The translations under genes and the position numbers were made by a program. From positions 1-7,329 of the forward strand of contig JAKFYM010000020.1 of the NCBI GenBank assembly GCA_021730855.1: 7,329 nucleotides of DNA, written 5' to 3'. The DNA is from Bdellovibrionales bacterium (GTDB lineage Bacteria; Bdellovibrionota; UBA1018; CAIPTA01). This document shows positions 5,264 to 7,329 of the stretch, piece after piece. Under the pieces are notes generated by a model that worked only from the letters and a program-made list of their open reading frames with translations, was not told the origin of the DNA and did not search any database. How positions within the stretch are numbered: position 1 is the first letter of the stretch; each line of letters opens with the position of its first letter.

Positions 5264-6365
5264 ACGCTTGCGGTCTCTTATAAAATGGGGTGGGCACCAC
5301 TTCTGCTGGGTACATGCGATCACGAATCTGCACTTTCAGCTTGGTGCCGGGGGCTTTTTTGTCTTGGGCTACGTAGGCGATGGCAATGGGGTAGCCAAGC
5401 GAAGGGGAAAGGGTGCCACTCGTGATTTTGCCCACGGAGTTCTTTCCTTCTTCGTCAAACACCTCATAGCCCTGGCGCCCAATGCCGCGGTCCAGCACTT
5501 TGAGGCCCACGAGTGCGCGCTTGGGGCCGGCGGCTTTGGCTTTTTCTAGTTCTGCTTTGCCTGCGAACGACGCAGCTTTGTCTAGCTTCACCACCCAACC
5601 TAGCCCTGCTTCGAGGGGATTGGTTTCGGCATCGATCTCGTGGCCATAGAGCGGAAACTTCATTTCTGTGCGCAGCGTGTCGCGCGCGCCTAGGCCACAA
5701 GGCAGGACGCCGAATGGTTTGCCTGCGTTTAGTAAGTCATTCCAGATGCGGGTGGCGTGGCGAGCCGGGGCATAGATCTCAAAACCATCTTCGCCGGTAT
5801 AGCCCGTGCGGCTGAGGATCACCTTCTCGCCAAGGAATTCGATTTCGGCAAAGTGGTAGTACTTTAGCGAAGGCAGATTATAGGAAGTGAGGGTGGCGAG
5901 GATTTTTTCGGAGAGCGGGCCCTGGAGCGCAATTTGGCAATATTCGTCGGAAACATTTTTTAGGGTGAGGCCGGGAAATTTTTTCCCCTGGCTCTCGATC
6001 CAAGCCCAGTCTTTTTCAATATTCCCGGCATTGATGCAGAGAAGGTAGCGATTGGGGCCACGTTTGTAGACGAGGAGATCATCCACGACTCCGCCATTTT
6101 CGTAGCACATCACGGTGTACTGAGCTTGGCCGTCTACGAGACGGGAAACATTATTCGTGACCAGATGATTGAGGAAGTCTTCGGCCTTTTCCCCTTCCAC
6201 TAAGACTTCACCCATATGGCTGACATCGAAAAGACCGGCCTGAGTGCGAACCGCGGCATGCTCTTGCGAGAGGCCGGTGTACTGCACTGGCATATTCCAG
6301 CCACCAAAGTCGACCATGCGGGCGCCAAGGTCCACATGGGATTGGTAAAGAGGGGTTCTTTTCAT
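5262..6365 (-). CDS. gcvT: Glycine cleavage system aminomethyltransferase (T protein)
   Basis: Releases ammonia from the aminomethyl-lipoyl group on GcvH and moves the carbon to tetrahydrofolate, forming 5,10-methylene-THF. It has 367 residues from ATG 6365, normal for GcvT. Family blocks seen: TPLYQSHVDLGARMVDFGGWNMPVQY (split about 4-29), GLFDVSHMGE (44-53), NGGVVDDLLVYKR with the conserved folate-site Asp96, LQGP, SRTGYTGEDGFEIY, GLGARDTLRTEM, NPLEAGLGWVVKLDK and a C-terminal GKITSGTLSPSLGYPIAIAYV domain. ATG 6365 fits the family N-terminus but has no ribosome-binding site. An in-frame TTG at 6410 would add 15 residues (MSLAAPERPRYEYPS) and has GGAGG 8 bases ahead, so the longer form may be the real one. 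It lies between folD and gcvH on the same strand, matching the shared methylene-THF chemistry. Confidence 0.97.
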   Translation of the reverse strand: MKRTPLYQSHVDLGARMVDFGGWNMPVQYTGLSQEHAAVRTQAGLFDVSHMGEVLVEGEKAEDFLNHLVTNNVSRLVDGQAQYTVMCYENGGVVDDLLVYKRGPNRYLLCINAGNIEKDWAWIESQGKKFPGLTLKNVSDEYCQIALQGPLSEKILATLTSYNLPSLKYYHFAEIEFLGEKVILSRTGYTGEDGFEIYAPARHATRIWNDLLNAGKPFGVLPCGLGARDTLRTEMKFPLYGHEIDAETNPLEAGLGWVVKLDKAASFAGKAELEKAKAAGPKRALVGLKVLDRGIGRQGYEVFDEEGKNSVGKITSGTLSPSLGYPIAIAYVAQDKKAPGTKLKVQIRDRMYPAEVVPTPFYKRPQA

Positions 6366-6521
6366 AGAGGGATATTCATACCTTGGGCGCTCAGGTGCTG
6401 CAAGGGACAAGAGAACGGCCTCCGCTCTTTCCGCTGGGCGTTAGGGGTTGTGAGTTGGGGGGCAGGCGGGCGTGCAGCGACGTGCGGAGCACGAGCAGGA
6501 GCGTGGCGCGCGCGGTGTGGA
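6366..6521 (-). other. folD-gcvT intergenic region, GC-rich with several hairpin-forming repeats
   Basis: This gap of about 156 bases holds the GGAGG/TTG hairpin near gcvT and, further upstream, CGTGC/GCACG repeats (CGTGC at 6471 and 6481, GCACG at 6489 on the plus strand) able to form alternative small stems. A GCGCGC pair straddles the folD stop. I looked for a glycine riboswitch, which would be expected before gcvT in some bacteria, and did not see its conserved core. No clear promoter or T-tract terminator is visible, so folD and gcvT may be co-transcribed. Confidence 0.4.
6409..6429 (-). promoter_or_regulatory. Hairpin covering a strong ribosome-binding site and TTG candidate start for gcvT
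   Basis: On the minus strand AAGAG (6429-6425) and CGG (6424-6422) can pair with CCG (6418-6416) and CTCTT (6413-6409), leaving a 3-base AGG loop and a TT bulge. GGAGG (6423-6419) falls in the upper stem and loop. The candidate TTG start (6410-6408) overlaps the lower right arm. The pairing is seen directly; any control of translation by it is inference. Confidence 0.35.
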
Positions 6522-7329
6522 CTAGGGCGCGCGGTTCTGGGCGGCGCGGATGGTGTTGCGGATGAGGAGGGCGATTGTCATCGGTCCCACGCCATTGGGC
6601 ACGGGGGTGAGGAAGGCGGCGGTGCCTTTCACGGAGGCGGCGTCTACGTCTCCTGTCACTTTGGATTTTCCCTCCTGGATTTCGCGATTGACGCCAACGT
6701 CGATCACTACGGCTCCGGGCTTCACGAATTTTTTGGTGACGAGGCGGGGTTTGCCCACGGCGGCCACGAGGATATCGGCAGTGGCGCAGAGCTCGGCCAG
6801 ATTTTCGGTGCGGGAGTGGCAGATGGTGACGGTGGCATCGGCGGCCAGGAGCATTTGGGCCATGGGTTTGCCCACGATGGTGGAGCGGCCGATCACGACG
6901 GCATGTTTGCCCTTGAGGGCAATTTTATTTTCTTTGAGCACTTCCATCACGCCCGCGGGAGTGCAGGGAGGGAGGCCTTCCTTCAGGCTTTTGGCGGCAT
7001 CGATGAAGAGGGCTCCGGCATTGAGGGGATGGAAACCATCCACGTCTTTGCGGGGGTCGAGCAGGGCCTGAATTTTTTGTTCGTCCCAACCTTTGGGCAG
7101 GGGGGACTGCACGAGAATGCCATCCACGTCTTGGCGCTGGTTGAGGTCTTGGACGGTGGCTTCGAGTTTTGCAAATCCTTCGGAAGGGTGAATGGGAAAA
7201 TCTAGAGCTTCGAGCCCATACTTGCGGCAGGTCTCGCCCTTGCGTTTGACGTAGATGGCGCTGGCGGGATCTTCGCCTACTAAAACGACAGCGAGAGTGG
7301 GTTTGCGGCCCTGGGCCTGGGTGAAGGCC
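6522..7329 (-). CDS. folD: Bifunctional methylene-THF dehydrogenase / methenyl-THF cyclohydrolase, N-terminus outside window
   Basis: Cytosolic folate enzyme interconverting 5,10-methylene-, 5,10-methenyl- and 10-formyl-THF with NADP(H). The frame runs from TAG 6524-6522 to the right edge, giving 268 visible codons. The family is usually about 285-300 residues, so only about 20 N-terminal residues are missing. GTG 7127 is internal, since the frame upstream reads clear FolD sequence: RKPTLAVVLVGEDPAS, then YVKRK, holding the YxxxK catalytic pair. Further motifs are VDGILVQSPLPKG, DPRKDVDGFHP, PPCTPAGVMEVL, VVIGRSTIVGKPMAQML (nucleotide-binding), VIDVGVNRE, GDVDAAS and TPVPNGVGPMT, where Asn replaces the commoner Gly. 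The catalytic motifs visible are intact. It lies upstream of gcvT and gcvH on the same strand and uses the methylene-THF that they make. Confidence 0.97.
   Translation of the reverse strand, partial: AFTQAQGRKPTLAVVLVGEDPASAIYVKRKGETCRKYGLEALDFPIHPSEGFAKLEATVQDLNQRQDVDGILVQSPLPKGWDEQKIQALLDPRKDVDGFHPLNAGALFIDAAKSLKEGLPPCTPAGVMEVLKENKIALKGKHAVVIGRSTIVGKPMAQMLLAADATVTICHSRTENLAELCATADILVAAVGKPRLVTKKFVKPGAVVIDVGVNREIQEGKSKVTGDVDAASVKGTAAFLTPVPNGVGPMTIALLIRNTIRAAQNRAP

Noticed and set aside
5252..5323. 24-residue N-terminal extension of GcvH
   Set aside because: ATG 5251 has AAGGAG six bases ahead and the normal family N-terminus; the extension lies over the gcvT end.
6366..6521. Glycine riboswitch ahead of gcvT
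   Set aside because: I looked for the conserved core and paired aptamer pattern and did not see them. A covariance-model search of this segment would settle it; a significant hit would overturn this.
7125..7127. GTG as the start of a short folD
   Set aside because: The frame continues upstream to the window edge with typical FolD sequence including the YVKRK motif, so this GTG codes for an internal Val.
6216..7205. 329-codon plus-strand open frame antisense to gcvT and folD
   Set aside because: Its product is a Gly/His/Phe-rich low-complexity sequence with no family resemblance, and both genes beneath it are unmistakable on the other strand.

Overview
The window looks like ordinary chromosomal DNA from a Gram-negative bacterium. 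The evidence is a bifunctional PBP1A-type peptidoglycan synthase with an OB-like insert and a TonB/TolA-type energy transducer. The base composition is moderately GC-rich by eye, and start codons are a mix of ATG, GTG and probably TTG. A Bdellovibrionota or other deltaproteobacteria-like source would fit the style of the genes, but nothing here proves a lineage. I see no mobile element, CRISPR array, rRNA, tRNA or phage gene, and no gap between genes exceeds about 165 bases.

Plus strand, left half: the 3' part of a patatin-like phospholipase gene (open at the left edge) overlaps by 17 bases the start of an 879-residue class A penicillin-binding protein. A gap of about 160 bases follows. It holds an extended -10 promoter, a possible 12-codon leader ORF and weak attenuator-like hairpins. 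Next comes a TonB/TolA-family protein whose membrane segment keeps the Ser-x-x-x-His motif typical of energy-coupled transducers. This half is an envelope cluster: lipid-hydrolase fold, cell-wall synthesis and periplasm-spanning energy transduction.

Minus strand, right half, in transcription order: folD (5' end beyond the right edge), gcvT, gcvH and a small uncharacterised acidic/helical protein. GcvT and GcvH are parts of the glycine cleavage system, which produces 5,10-methylene-THF; FolD interconverts that product with 10-formyl-THF. This half is therefore a one-carbon/folate cluster. No gcvP lies in the window, although gcvT and gcvH are nearly contiguous.

The two halves converge. The tonB-like gene and the small uncharacterised gene share one palindromic CTAG that supplies both TAG stops. 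The items most worth a second look are a Ser in place of the catalytic Asp in the patatin-like protein, the leader of the tonB-like gene, a hairpin over a strong alternative gcvT ribosome-binding site, and the start codon of the uncharacterised gene. I did not find convincing evidence of a new biological system.
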